From NCBI RefSeq assembly GCF_002163755.1, contig NZ_CP015864.1, positions 1,116,001 through 1,180,000 of the forward strand: a stretch of DNA of 64,000 nt. The letters are read 5' to 3'. The notes under the pieces are model-generated. The model saw only the letters and a program-made list of their open reading frames with translations, was not told the DNA's origin and did not search any database. Position numbers and translations under genes: made by a program. Positions 46,058 to 55,655 of this stretch are shown here, piece after piece. Source of the stretch: Vibrio campbellii CAIM 519 = NBRC 15631 = ATCC 25920 (lineage in GTDB: Bacteria > Pseudomonadota > Gammaproteobacteria > Enterobacterales > Vibrionaceae). Position 1 is the first letter of the stretch; every line of letters begins with the position of its first letter.

Positions 46058-48097
46058 TTAAATATCGAGCTTCTCGATACCCATGTTGTGCAGAGCAAAT
46101 GCATAAACATCGGTAGTTAGGTCGATTTGTTTGCTCAATGGCATACCCGCACCATGACCTGCGTTCACATCAATACGGATCAGCACAGGATTGTCTCCCT
46201 GATGCTTGTCTTGCAACTCTGCAATGAACTTGTATGAGTGGGCAGGTACAACGCGATCATCGTGATCTGCAGTCGTGACAAGTGTAGCAGGGTACGAAAC
46301 GCCCTCTTTCACGTTGTGCACTGGTGAATAGCCTAGGATGTACTTAAACATCGCCTCACTTTGCTCGGAAGTACCAAAATCGTATTTCCAACCTTCACCA
46401 GAAGTAAAGGTATGGTAGCGAAGCATATCCAATACACCAACCGCAGGAATCGCCACTTTAAACAGCTCTGGTCGTTGAGTCATACATGCACCGACCAACA
46501 AACCGCCATTTGAGCCGCCGTGAATCGCAAGACGCTCTGAGCTGGTGTAGTCTTGTTCAATCAAATATTCCGCCGCGGCAATGAAGTCATCAAATACGTT
46601 TTGCTTTTGTTGTTGAGTACCCGCGTTGTGCCAAGCTTTACCATATTCACCGCCGCCACGCATGTTAGCGACTGCGTAGATGCCACCAAGTTCTAACCAG
46701 TTCGCGACATTTCCTGAGAACATCGGCGTCAAGCTGATATTGAAGCCACCATAGCCATAAAGCATGGTTGGTGCGCTGCCATCGAGTTTGGTGCCTTTTT
46801 TATATGAGATGATCATCGGAACCTTTGTACCGTCTTTCGAGGTATAGAACACTTGTTGAGATTCGTATTCTTTACGGTCGAACGGTGCTTTCGATTCCTG
46901 ATAAAGCGTTGACTCACCACTTTCTACATCAAAAGAGAAAATGGTTGGTGGCGTCACGTAGTTGGTAAAAGAGTAGTAAAGCGTCTTATCTTCTGCTTTG
47001 CCTTGCAAGCCATATACGGTGCCTTGGTCAGGTAAAGTCACCTCACGTACTAACTCGCCTTGATAAGTAAACTGCTGAACTTTAGACAAAACATCGACCA
47101 TGTAAGTCGCGAACAAGTAACCACCACCTTTGCTGATATCCAGTGGTTGCTCCTGTTCAGCAATGATCTCTGTCCATTGTTGAGTTTGAATGTTGTAACC
47201 AACCACTTTGCCGTTAGGCGCATCCAAGTTGGTGTAGAAGATTAAAGTGTCATCTTGGTTATCAATCAAATAAGTATCACCATCGGTTGTATCTCGAAGC
47301 GTGATAACGTCTTGCTCTTCTGAAGTGAGATCCACATAAAACAGTCGGTTTCCTGATGTAGATTCCGCACCAGTGATAATCAAGAAACGATCGTCTTTGG
47401 TGGTCACTCCCCCTACATAACGATGCTTTTGTGGCTCCAACGCACCAAAGACCACTTTGTCTTCACTTTGCGGAGTACCTAACTCATGGTAGTAAAGCTT
47501 GTGCTGCTCAGTACGAGCCGAAAGCTCACTGCCCTGTGGTTTATCATAGCTTGCGTAGTAAAAACCTTTGTTACCAAGCCAAGAAATAGTGGTGAACTTG
47601 GCGTCGACAATTTCAGGCTCAAGCTGCTCTTTAGTTTCGACATCAATGACGAAGATCTTACGCCAATCGCTACCACCTTCAGAAATGGAATAAGCCACAA
47701 TTGTGTCGTCTTTAGAGAACTTCACTTCGCCAAGCGATGTCGTTCCTTCTTCTGAAAAAGTATTCGGATCGAGAAAGATTTCCGCCTCCTCCTCTCCTTT
47801 GCGACGGTATAAAACGCCCTGGTTCTGCAAACCATCATTTTTATAGAAGTAAGTGTATTCACCATGAACAAAAGGTTGAGAATACTTTTCATAGTTCTGA
47901 CTGTTCGCCACTAAATCGCGAATTTGTTGGCGGAAAGGGATCTGACCTAAGTAATCGAAGGTCACTGAGTTTTGCCCCGAAACCCATTCTGCGGTTTCTT
48001 GGCTCATATCGTCTTCTAACCAGCGATATGGATCTGCAATGTCGTGACCAAAATAAGTGTCGACGACAGAATCTTTACGAGTTTTTGGGTAATGCAT
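46058..48097 (-). CDS. Cytosolic prolyl oligopeptidase (S9 family)
   Basis: 679 residues, no signal peptide. N-terminal DPYRWLEDD and a beta-propeller (about 70-400), then the alpha/beta-hydrolase domain with Ser529 in GGSNGG, an Asp near 613 in ADHDDRV and His648 in NAGHGAG. GGYGGFN and ANMRGGGEYG are also typical. The DHDDRVVPAHSYKF segment marks true prolyl oligopeptidase over oligopeptidase B. Cleaves short peptides after proline. Single gene, distinct from the exported S9 enzyme at 11267-13279. Confidence 0.93.
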   Translation of the reverse strand: MHYPKTRKDSVVDTYFGHDIADPYRWLEDDMSQETAEWVSGQNSVTFDYLGQIPFRQQIRDLVANSQNYEKYSQPFVHGEYTYFYKNDGLQNQGVLYRRKGEEEAEIFLDPNTFSEEGTTSLGEVKFSKDDTIVAYSISEGGSDWRKIFVIDVETKEQLEPEIVDAKFTTISWLGNKGFYYASYDKPQGSELSARTEQHKLYYHELGTPQSEDKVVFGALEPQKHRYVGGVTTKDDRFLIITGAESTSGNRLFYVDLTSEEQDVITLRDTTDGDTYLIDNQDDTLIFYTNLDAPNGKVVGYNIQTQQWTEIIAEQEQPLDISKGGGYLFATYMVDVLSKVQQFTYQGELVREVTLPDQGTVYGLQGKAEDKTLYYSFTNYVTPPTIFSFDVESGESTLYQESKAPFDRKEYESQQVFYTSKDGTKVPMIISYKKGTKLDGSAPTMLYGYGGFNISLTPMFSGNVANWLELGGIYAVANMRGGGEYGKAWHNAGTQQQKQNVFDDFIAAAEYLIEQDYTSSERLAIHGGSNGGLLVGACMTQRPELFKVAIPAVGVLDMLRYHTFTSGEGWKYDFGTSEQSEAMFKYILGYSPVHNVKEGVSYPATLVTTADHDDRVVPAHSYKFIAELQDKHQGDNPVLIRIDVNAGHGAGMPLSKQIDLTTDVYAFALHNMGIEKLDI

Positions 48098-48234
48098 AAC
48101 GTCCGTGTTACTCCGTTTGAAGTTGAGTGTTTTGTTTTATTATTTTGTTGAGATTTATTCTCAATACCTACCTTAGGGCTCAGGTATAGAATTTCAACCA
48201 ATAGATTGAAACATTTCTTGTATTTATGAACTGC

Positions 48235-49134
48235 CTAAAAGTAATGCGAGATAGTTAGGTATCGTTCTCGAATGTGCTCAATCAAGAGCTTTACTTTGTT
48301 TGGAGGCTGACGAGTAAAAGGATAAACCGCGTAGATACCGAGCTTTTTGCCGACCAACTCAGGGAAAATATCCACCAGCTCACCACTACGAATGTCGTGA
48401 TAAACCAAGCAACGCGGTACGTAGGCGATACCATGCCCACCCAGTGCTGCTTTTCTTAATGCGGTAGCGTTATCCGTAGAGAAGCTGCCCGACACTTTGA
48501 CGATGTAGTCACCCTGTTTGCCTTTGAACTGCCAATCGGTAGCACCTGTAGTTTGATAGGCGTATTGCAAACAGTTGTGCGTGGTTAAGTCGATGGGCTC
48601 AATCGGTTTGCCATTTTTGACAATATAAGAAGGCGAGGCACAAACCACCCATTGTGAATCAAGAATATGACGCGCAATCAAGCTGGAATCTTCTAGATAA
48701 CCAGTTCGAATCACCAAGTCAAAGCCACCAGCAACCAAGTCAACAAAGCGATTATCAAGCGACATATCGACGGTTAAACCTGGATGCATATTACAAAACT
48801 CGGCAACGGCGTCCGCCAAGATCAAGTCACCTGAGATAGTCGGCACCGACATTTTGATATGACCGCTGACATTCTCACCGAAGCCTGAAACTGCATCCAT
48901 AGCCTCCTGAGTGGCTTGCTTCACATTTTTAGCACTGTGTAACAAAACCTTCCCTGCTTCGGTCAGGGTCAATTTACGCGTTGTTCGATATAATAGCTGA
49001 GCACCTATCTCTTCTTCTAGCCGCGCAATTCTTTTACTAACTACTGAATTTGTAACGTTATTTTCTTCAGCTACCTTACTAAAACTGCCCATTTCTATCA
49101 CCTGTGAGAACAGGATTAGATCATCTGCACGCAT
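48235..49134 (-). CDS. LysR-type regulator, probably of lactate genes
   Basis: 299 residues: N-terminal winged helix (about 1-60; FSQVIEMGSFSKVAEENNVTNSVVSKRIARLEEEIG) and a periplasmic-binding-like effector domain (about 90-290). It belongs to the CrgA-like subgroup. It is divergent from lldP with 157 bases between, the usual arrangement for a LysR protein and its target. Regulation of lldP-lldD is inferred from this position. Confidence 0.88.
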   Translation of the reverse strand: MRADDLILFSQVIEMGSFSKVAEENNVTNSVVSKRIARLEEEIGAQLLYRTTRKLTLTEAGKVLLHSAKNVKQATQEAMDAVSGFGENVSGHIKMSVPTISGDLILADAVAEFCNMHPGLTVDMSLDNRFVDLVAGGFDLVIRTGYLEDSSLIARHILDSQWVVCASPSYIVKNGKPIEPIDLTTHNCLQYAYQTTGATDWQFKGKQGDYIVKVSGSFSTDNATALRKAALGGHGIAYVPRCLVYHDIRSGELVDIFPELVGKKLGIYAVYPFTRQPPNKVKLLIEHIRERYLTISHYF

Positions 49135-49291
49135 TCTATTATGTCACTTTTGGAATAAATCAATTTCATTATTTCCCTATATCTACAAAAAATAAAGGGG
49201 TAAATTCACGCCAAATTAACAAAACCATTACAACAAAAATCATCTCAACAGCATAAAGCGGTTCGAGAAGTCAGCGTACGAGGATGTACCA

Positions 49292-50983
49292 ATGAGTGAA
49301 ACCCTACTTGCCCTTGTGGCGTTTTCGCCAATAGTTGTCGCCGCCATATTATTGGTTGGTCTCAACTGGCCTGCTAAAAAAGCCATGCCTATTGCGTTCG
49401 GTCTAACCGTCGCTATCGCCCTAATGTTTTGGGATATGTCAGCTACTCGCGTACTGGCGTCTGTCTTTCAAGGATTAGGCATTACCGTCTCTGTTCTATG
49501 GATCGTGTTTGGTGCCATCTTCTTGCTCAACACTTTAAAACACACTGGCGCGATCACCACGATTCGGAATGGGTTTACTGATATTTCAGCCGACCGTCGC
49601 GTTCAAGCTATCATCATCGCTTGGTGTTTCGGCTCATTCATTGAGGGCGCATCTGGCTTCGGTACACCTGCTGCTATCGCCGCTCCTCTATTGGTCGCCA
49701 TTGGCTTCCCTGCACTTGCAGCGGTACTGATGGGCATGATGATCCAATCTACGCCAGTATCTTTCGGTGCGGTTGGAACACCAATCATCGTAGGTGTGAA
49801 CAAAGGTTTAGATACGCACAACATAGGTGAAGCACTGGTTGCTCATGGCTCAACATGGGACGCGTACCTACAGCAAATCACCGCAAGCGTAGCAATGATT
49901 CACGCAACGGTTGGTACTCTCATTCCGGTACTCATGGCAATGATGCTGACGCGTTTCTTCGGTAAAAATAAGAGCTGGAGTGAAGGCCTAGACATCCTAC
50001 CTTTCGCGCTATTCGCAGGTGTTGCCTTCACCGTTCCTTATGCGCTAACAGGTGTGTTCCTAGGTGCTGAGTTCCCATCATTAATCGGTGGTCTAGTTGG
50101 TCTGGCGATTGTAGTCACAGCCGCGAAGAAAGGTTTCCTCGTTCCAAAAACCAAGTGGGACTTCGAGAGCGAAGATAAATGGCCAGCAGAATGGTTGGGC
50201 TCCCTTAAGATCAATCTTGATGACAACCCAGGTAAACCAATGAGCCTAACCAAGGCTTGGGCACCTTACGTAATACTAGCGGTTATCCTAGTAGCAAGTC
50301 GCGTAAGCCCTGAGTTTAAAGGCCTACTCAAGAGCGTAAGCCTATCGTTTGGTAATATTCTTGGCGAAACAGGCATCAGCACAGCAATTCAACCTTTATA
50401 CCTTCCGGGTGGCATCTTAGTCTTCGTAGCGTTACTTGCGGTTCTTCTACAAGGTGGCGGCGCTAAGTCACTAGGCAAAGCATTTGGCGAATCAAGCAAG
50501 ACACTGATCGGTGCAGGTTTCGTTCTTGTGTTCACTATCCCTATGGTTCGCATCTTTATTAACTCAGGTGTTAACGGCGCCGAGCTAGCAAGTATGCCTG
50601 TAACGACAGCGAACTTTGCAGCAGACCTCGTTGGCTCAGCATTCCCGGCGTTGAGTGCTACTGTTGGTGCCCTTGGTGCATTCATCGCCGGCTCTAATAC
50701 CGTGTCGAATATGATGTTCAGCCAGTTCCAGTTCGAAGTAGCGCAGACACTGACTATCTCCAGTGCCATTGTGGTTGCCCTTCAAGCGGTTGGTGCGGCT
50801 GCGGGTAACATGATTGCCATCCACAACGTTGTGGCGGCCTCTGCAACAGTTGGCCTGCTAGGACGAGAAGGCGCAACGCTTCGCAAGACCATTATCCCAA
50901 CGTTCTACTACTTGGTGGTCGCAGGCATCATCGGTCTGATTCTGATTTACGGATTCCAAATCACCGACGCTTTAATGAAGTAA
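49292..50983 (+). CDS. lldP: L-lactate permease
   Basis: Inner-membrane importer of L-lactate (also D-lactate/glycolate in the family). 563 residues with about twelve or more hydrophobic segments. Strong LctP-family matches: SFIEGASGFGTPAAIAAPLL, TPVSFGAVGTPI and AFIAGSNTVSNMMFSQFQ. Length matches E. coli LldP. Upstream of, and likely co-expressed with, the lactate dehydrogenase gene 288 bases on. Confidence 0.94.
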   Translation: MSETLLALVAFSPIVVAAILLVGLNWPAKKAMPIAFGLTVAIALMFWDMSATRVLASVFQGLGITVSVLWIVFGAIFLLNTLKHTGAITTIRNGFTDISADRRVQAIIIAWCFGSFIEGASGFGTPAAIAAPLLVAIGFPALAAVLMGMMIQSTPVSFGAVGTPIIVGVNKGLDTHNIGEALVAHGSTWDAYLQQITASVAMIHATVGTLIPVLMAMMLTRFFGKNKSWSEGLDILPFALFAGVAFTVPYALTGVFLGAEFPSLIGGLVGLAIVVTAAKKGFLVPKTKWDFESEDKWPAEWLGSLKINLDDNPGKPMSLTKAWAPYVILAVILVASRVSPEFKGLLKSVSLSFGNILGETGISTAIQPLYLPGGILVFVALLAVLLQGGGAKSLGKAFGESSKTLIGAGFVLVFTIPMVRIFINSGVNGAELASMPVTTANFAADLVGSAFPALSATVGALGAFIAGSNTVSNMMFSQFQFEVAQTLTISSAIVVALQAVGAAAGNMIAIHNVVAASATVGLLGREGATLRKTIIPTFYYLVVAGIIGLILIYGFQITDALMK

Positions 50984-51271
50984 CACTTACGCAGGGTCTC
51001 CCCCGCCCTGCACTTTCTCTGGCACAGCGGTCAGCACTACTACCCCGACTTTTGGTGTGGCTTGCTGCATCAATCCCTCGACCGATGTGCCAGTCTTTTT
51101 CAGTGCAGATAATTGATTGTTCCGTGTATGGAATGTCACACAGCTCAATCACTTATCTATACTCTATTCTGATGTCGACTGCCGAAAGGATGGCAGTCAG
51201 TGAAACACTGATAGAGCAGGTGCTCATTGACTCAGGACGCAATCTTAGAATAACAGCCAGGACACACGAAT

Positions 51272-52411
51272 ATGATTATCTCTGCTTCTACAGATTACCG
51301 CGCTGCTGCGAAAGCCAAGCTGCCTCCATTCCTTTTCCATTACATTGATGGCGGTTCATACGATGAGCGCACATTGAAGCGCAACACCGATGACCTAGGT
51401 GACGTAGCACTACGCCAACGTGTTCTGCGTGATATGAGCGATCTAAGCTTAGAAACGGAAATCTTCGGTGAAAAGCTGGCGATGCCTATTGCTCTAGCGC
51501 CTGTTGGCTTAACCGGGATGTACGCACGACGTGGTGAGGTTCAAGCAGCAAAAGCGGCAGAAAAGAAAGGCATTCCTTTCACCATGTCGACCGTCTCCGT
51601 TTGTCCAATTGAAGAAGTGGCACCTGCGATTGAACGCCCAATGTGGTTCCAACTGTATGTTCTAAAAGACCGTGGCTTTATGAAGAACGTACTTGAGCGC
51701 GCGAAAGCCGCTGGCGTAACAACGCTGGTCTTCACTGTGGATATGCCAGTACCAGGCGCGCGTTACCGTGACATGCACTCCGGTATGAGTGGTCCAAATG
51801 CGGCGATGCGCCGTGTATTCCAATCTATGCTTCATTCTAGCTGGGCACTGGATGTCGGCGTGCTGGGTAAACCTCACGACTTAGGTAATATCTCCACTTA
51901 CCGTGGCGAGCCGACCAAGTTGGAAGACTACATTGGCTGGCTGGGCGCAAACTTCGATCCTTCAATCTCTTGGAAAGATCTAGAGTGGATTCGTGACTTT
52001 TGGGATGGTCCGATGGTCATCAAAGGTATTTTGGATGAAGAAGATGCCAAAGACGCGGTTCGCTTTGGTGCGGATGGTGTTGTTGTCTCAAACCACGGAG
52101 GTCGCCAACTGGACGGTGTGCTCTCTACAGCAAAAGCTTTGCCTAGCATCGCCGATGCCGTAAAAGGTGACCTGAAAATTTTCGTTGATTCAGGTATACG
52201 CACTGGCTTGGATGTCGTGCGTATGCTGGCACTTGGTGCAGATTGTACGCTACTTGGTCGCTCTTTTGTTTACGCACTCGCAGCGCAAGGCGGTGCCGGC
52301 GTAGAAAACTTGCTCGATCTATATGACAAAGAGATGCGCGTAGCTATGACGCTTACAGGAGCGAAAACCATCTCTGACCTATCGCGTGATTCACTGGTAA
52401 AAATGCCATAA
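51272..52411 (+). CDS. lldD: FMN-dependent L-lactate dehydrogenase
   Basis: Membrane-associated flavoenzyme that oxidises L-lactate to pyruvate, passing electrons to quinone. 379 residues, equal to the E. coli length. Motifs: TDYRAAAKAKLPPFLFHYIDGGSYDE, PVGLTGMYARRGE, VVSNHGGRQLDG with the catalytic His and Arg, DSGIRTGLDVVRMLALGAD and LLGRSF. With lldP it makes a lactate-use unit. A weak AGGA site lies 10 bases before the ATG. Confidence 0.95.
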   Translation: MIISASTDYRAAAKAKLPPFLFHYIDGGSYDERTLKRNTDDLGDVALRQRVLRDMSDLSLETEIFGEKLAMPIALAPVGLTGMYARRGEVQAAKAAEKKGIPFTMSTVSVCPIEEVAPAIERPMWFQLYVLKDRGFMKNVLERAKAAGVTTLVFTVDMPVPGARYRDMHSGMSGPNAAMRRVFQSMLHSSWALDVGVLGKPHDLGNISTYRGEPTKLEDYIGWLGANFDPSISWKDLEWIRDFWDGPMVIKGILDEEDAKDAVRFGADGVVVSNHGGRQLDGVLSTAKALPSIADAVKGDLKIFVDSGIRTGLDVVRMLALGADCTLLGRSFVYALAAQGGAGVENLLDLYDKEMRVAMTLTGAKTISDLSRDSLVKMP

Positions 52412-52440
52412 GCTTAAATAACTTCCTGCCAGCAGCATGA

Positions 52441-52474
52441 AAAAAAAGCGTGCCTTCAAGCTCGCTTTTTTGTC
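52441..52474. terminator. Terminator after lldD
   Basis: AAAAAAGCG and CGCTTTTTT enclose an imperfect inner loop and end in T-runs on both strands; it serves lldD and the converging XRE gene. Confidence 0.8.
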
Positions 52475-52486
52475 TTTCCATTCGTA

Positions 52487-52834
52487 TCAGCTTACGTGGT
52501 GTTCGTACTCAATCACAACCTGATTGCCTTCAACAAACACGTTGCGGATCTCACCGTCGACAGTAATGCGGTTTTGCAAATATACCGAACCAGAACCGGA
52601 GATATCTCGTTCAGTCAAGGATGGAATAACTTGTCCAGGGCGAACGTGTAATTGCTCACATAGCTGTTTAACAAAACCCAGAGTTAGCGGAGCATTGCCG
52701 CGTAACAAAGAAGAGAACTCATGCAGACTAATACCTAGACGTTTTGCCATTTCCATTTGGGTAAGGTGCATTTTTGCTTTTTGCGACATCCAAATGTCGT
52801 AGAGCGCATTTCTATCTAGCTCTGTAAATTCCAT
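52487..52834 (-). CDS. Small XRE-type helix-turn-helix regulator
   Basis: 115 residues. A Cro/C1-type helix-turn-helix at about 22-70 (LTQMEMAKRLGISLHEFSSLLRGNAPLTLGFVKQLCEQLHV) followed by a ~45-residue beta-rich tail (SVYLQNRITVDGEIRNVFVEGNQVVIEYEH). No toxin partner is adjacent, so it is unlikely to be an antitoxin of a standard pair. Target unknown. Converges on lldD. Confidence 0.8.
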   Translation of the reverse strand: MEFTELDRNALYDIWMSQKAKMHLTQMEMAKRLGISLHEFSSLLRGNAPLTLGFVKQLCEQLHVRPGQVIPSLTERDISGSGSVYLQNRITVDGEIRNVFVEGNQVVIEYEHHVS

Positions 52835-53183
52835 GGTTCATCTCCGCATATCAAATTAACCTTACAGTCTCATAATTGAACTTGATAAATGTTAGCGATG
52901 AGTCAAAGAACCTACAATTGATGGTTCGAATGATAGCGCTTATCTTTCAAACTTCGAGTTTCATCACACGGGACTAACCGAGCGACACATAATTTGCATT
53001 TCACCTTTTCTGTCATTAACTTGTATTTACACAAAAATCATTAACACCTAACTAAACACTAATCCTTTACTTTTTCGTACTTAAAAGATGAACGTTGATT
53101 TTTCGGATCACATCATTTTACTAGGGCGAAAACTCAAACTCTGCTACCTTTCACCCATTGTTCTAAAAAATGAAACTTTACTT

Positions 53184-54287
53184 ATGCCACAGTGGTTTAC
53201 AGAACTTCAAACTTACGTCATGGCGAACCATCAAGATTGGAGCAGCAGCGTACTGTTCATAACAATCGCGAGCTTTTTTGCTTGGGTTGCTTGGCGCATC
53301 CTCTATTCTCGTCTCGAGATTTTATTTAAGAAAACCTCTTTCCATTGGGATGATCTTTTACTCGAAGCACTCAAGACACCCATTAGTACCTTAATCTGGT
53401 GTTGGCCAGCGACGGTCTCGCTTGGCATCGTACTGCAAAGTGAGTTAGGTAATGAGTTCAACTGGCTCAGTACCCTCAAACTCATCCTCGTGATCAGCAT
53501 CTTAGTTTGGGTCGTGATGCGCCTCATCACCAACGTCGAAGATTACGTTCTCGAACAGAAAACCCGTGACGAGACCACAGTACAAGCCGTGGCGAAAGTT
53601 GCACGTCTGTTCTTTATCGTTATTGGCGTTCTTACGGTAATGCAGGCATTTGGCCTTAGCCTGTCTGGCTTACTGACCTTCGGTGGTGTCGGTGGTTTGG
53701 TTGTCGGTTTGGCCGCAAAGGATCTGCTTTCTAACTTCTTTGGGGGGTTGATGATTTACTTTGACCGCCCATTTAAAGTTGGAGATTGGATCCGCTCTCC
53801 TGACCGTCAAATTGAGGGCACAGTGGAGCGTATCGGCTGGCGTATGACCAGCATTCGCACCTTCGATAAGCGTCCTTTGTACGTACCAAACTCTGTCTTC
53901 AGCAACATCGTAGTAGAAAACCCATCACGCATGTTGAACCGTCGAATCTTTGAAACGATTGGCCTACGTTACGACGATGCGGACAAAGTGCCAGTGATCA
54001 TTGATGAAGTGCGTGAAATGCTAAAAAATCACAAAGACATCGATACACGCCAGACCCTCATCGTGAACTTTGATGCGTTTGGAGCGTCATCCCTTAACTT
54101 CTTTATCTATACCTTCACCAAAACAGTGAACTGGGTTCGCTACCACGAGGTGAAGCAAGATGTATTGCTCGAAGTGATGGCGATCATTAAGAAGCACGAA
54201 GCGGATATCGCGTTCCCAACACAAACGCTCAAGCTCGACCCAATTCAAATGGCAAAAGCTCAAGCACAAGAAGACAATGGCTTCTAA
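53184..54287 (+). CDS. MscS-family mechanosensitive channel
   Basis: Inner-membrane channel that opens under tension or forms part of an osmotic valve. Three to four membrane helices, the pore helix region GLSLSGLLTFGGVGGLVVGLAAKDLLSNFFGG, then the beta domain (YFDRPFKVGDWI, GTVERIGWRMTSIRTFD, VPNSVFSNIVVENPSR). 367 residues from ATG 53184. A longer frame from 53088 exists; neither start has a clear ribosome-binding site, and the extra 32 residues look less gene-like, so the shorter form is chosen with caution. Confidence 0.82.
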   Translation: MPQWFTELQTYVMANHQDWSSSVLFITIASFFAWVAWRILYSRLEILFKKTSFHWDDLLLEALKTPISTLIWCWPATVSLGIVLQSELGNEFNWLSTLKLILVISILVWVVMRLITNVEDYVLEQKTRDETTVQAVAKVARLFFIVIGVLTVMQAFGLSLSGLLTFGGVGGLVVGLAAKDLLSNFFGGLMIYFDRPFKVGDWIRSPDRQIEGTVERIGWRMTSIRTFDKRPLYVPNSVFSNIVVENPSRMLNRRIFETIGLRYDDADKVPVIIDEVREMLKNHKDIDTRQTLIVNFDAFGASSLNFFIYTFTKTVNWVRYHEVKQDVLLEVMAIIKKHEADIAFPTQTLKLDPIQMAKAQAQEDNGF

Positions 54288-54306
54288 ACACAGCCAGAGA
54301 AATTAC

Positions 54307-54336
54307 AAAGCCCGCTTTTTATAAGCGGGCTTTTTC
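54307..54336. terminator. Bidirectional terminator between MscS and carbonic anhydrase genes
   Basis: AAAGCCCGCTT and AAGCGGGCTTT form an 11-bp stem with a 5-base loop, followed by TT and CG on the plus strand; serves both converging genes. Confidence 0.9.
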
Positions 54337-54354
54337 GTTACGCGTTTTTCAAAC

Positions 54355-55080
54355 TTACTGCTGCGCTAGGATCATACGCGCGTTCAGTGGCTGAATTGGT
54401 CGATTGTTGTGACCCATCGCTTTCGCAAAGGCTTTTACTTGTTCTGGAGAGATAGTTTGCGTCTCTTTGATCACCAACCAACGAACCCCTTCAGAACATG
54501 GCGGTGTCGTTAGAGAGCCATTAAAACGGTAGTACTCTTTATCACTTGGAATTAAGGCATCCGCATCAAATGGGACTTTAATCGCTACGTCCTGATCTTT
54601 ATTTGGAACGTTAGCCAGCAACTTCGCGAGATCTGGGTTCGCGTCACCCAATTTAAAGAACACCGCCACAACCGCTAGGTGGCCCGCCTTATCCGCATGA
54701 ACAAAGTGCGCTTCCAATGGGTACTCTTTACCATCAACGTGGTTTTCAGAAGGTGTGTGGAAGTGGAATTGCTTCAGTGTGAATTCTTTGCCGTCAACCG
54801 TTAGCGTATTGTTGCCTTCTAAACTGGTTTGCAGCGTGTGGCCATTATTGAGCAACGACATTACCTTGCCTTCATAATCGAAGTTCAACTTATCTAGCTT
54901 TGCTTCTGTCGTTGATTGAATGTCAATCGGGCTTTGGTTCTGACCTTTAGCACATTCAGAAGCAAACTCCCCCCAATTCGCTGGGCCATGTTCTCCCTCA
55001 TATCCCCAGTTTGCTGCGTTTGCTGAGCCTGCAAATAACAATGCTAAACCAAGTGCTGTCAGTGACTTTCTCATTTTCAT
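54355..55080 (-). CDS. Periplasmic alpha-carbonic anhydrase
   Basis: Converts CO2 and water to bicarbonate and a proton in the periplasm. 241 residues: signal peptide ending GSANA, then WGYEGEHGPANWG, QSPIDI, and the three zinc histidines in QFHFHTPSENHVDGKEYPLEAHFVH (two in HFH, one in AHF). Also SLTTPPCSEGVRW, with a cysteine that pairs with the early FASEC. All catalytic residues are present. Single gene; likely bicarbonate supply or pH control. Confidence 0.95.
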   Translation of the reverse strand: MKMRKSLTALGLALLFAGSANAANWGYEGEHGPANWGEFASECAKGQNQSPIDIQSTTEAKLDKLNFDYEGKVMSLLNNGHTLQTSLEGNNTLTVDGKEFTLKQFHFHTPSENHVDGKEYPLEAHFVHADKAGHLAVVAVFFKLGDANPDLAKLLANVPNKDQDVAIKVPFDADALIPSDKEYYRFNGSLTTPPCSEGVRWLVIKETQTISPEQVKAFAKAMGHNNRPIQPLNARMILAQQ

Positions 55081-55655
55081 TTCCTTTTGTATTCATGGTT
55101 AGGTAAATAAACACGTCCATCAGATCGTGTTTATTGCATGCAGTATTAACAAACGAATGACAGAATTGGATTAGCTCGCGCTATGCAATCTATGTTTACC
55201 TGCCAAATTTGGAAATGATCTCCACATTTTATGTAATTGATAAGTCAATGATTAGAGCGCATAAGGTTGCGGTTCGAACTCAAATCGTTCTGGTTCGCTA
55301 CCCAAATGCCGTATTCCCCTCAATCCAACAATTTATGTCACTCCGTCACAGGCTTAGACCTCATGCCGAATATATAACCCCTTTAATAAAGTGAGAAATC
55401 ATCGTTTATCTATTTATGGCAAATTATTTAAAACCACCACGCCAAAATGATTTATCCAATATAATATTATTAACTTTCTTTAATAAAATTATTTTATTTT
55501 TATATTACTGACTCTTTTAAATTATTAGAAACTTGAATTATGTTTATTATCTGTTAATCAATTGTTAAATGCTGAATGGGTCACGTTAATTTATAAATTC
55601 CAACTATATTATATTTTGGTGTTTCCATAACAACAATGTGAATTAAGGACCCCCA
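55081..55655. other. Long AT-rich intergenic region upstream of the ADH gene
   Basis: 575 bases between divergent genes. The part from about 55400 to 55620 is strongly AT-rich, as at an H-NS-silenced or bent promoter. I see no believable gene, hairpin or repeat in it. Confidence 0.45.

Noticed and set aside
52487..52834. XRE regulator as antitoxin of a toxin-antitoxin pair
   Set aside because: No small toxin-like frame is adjacent on either side.
55209..55394. 61-codon frame in the AT-rich spacer before the ADH gene
   Set aside because: No ribosome-binding site and no protein-like features.
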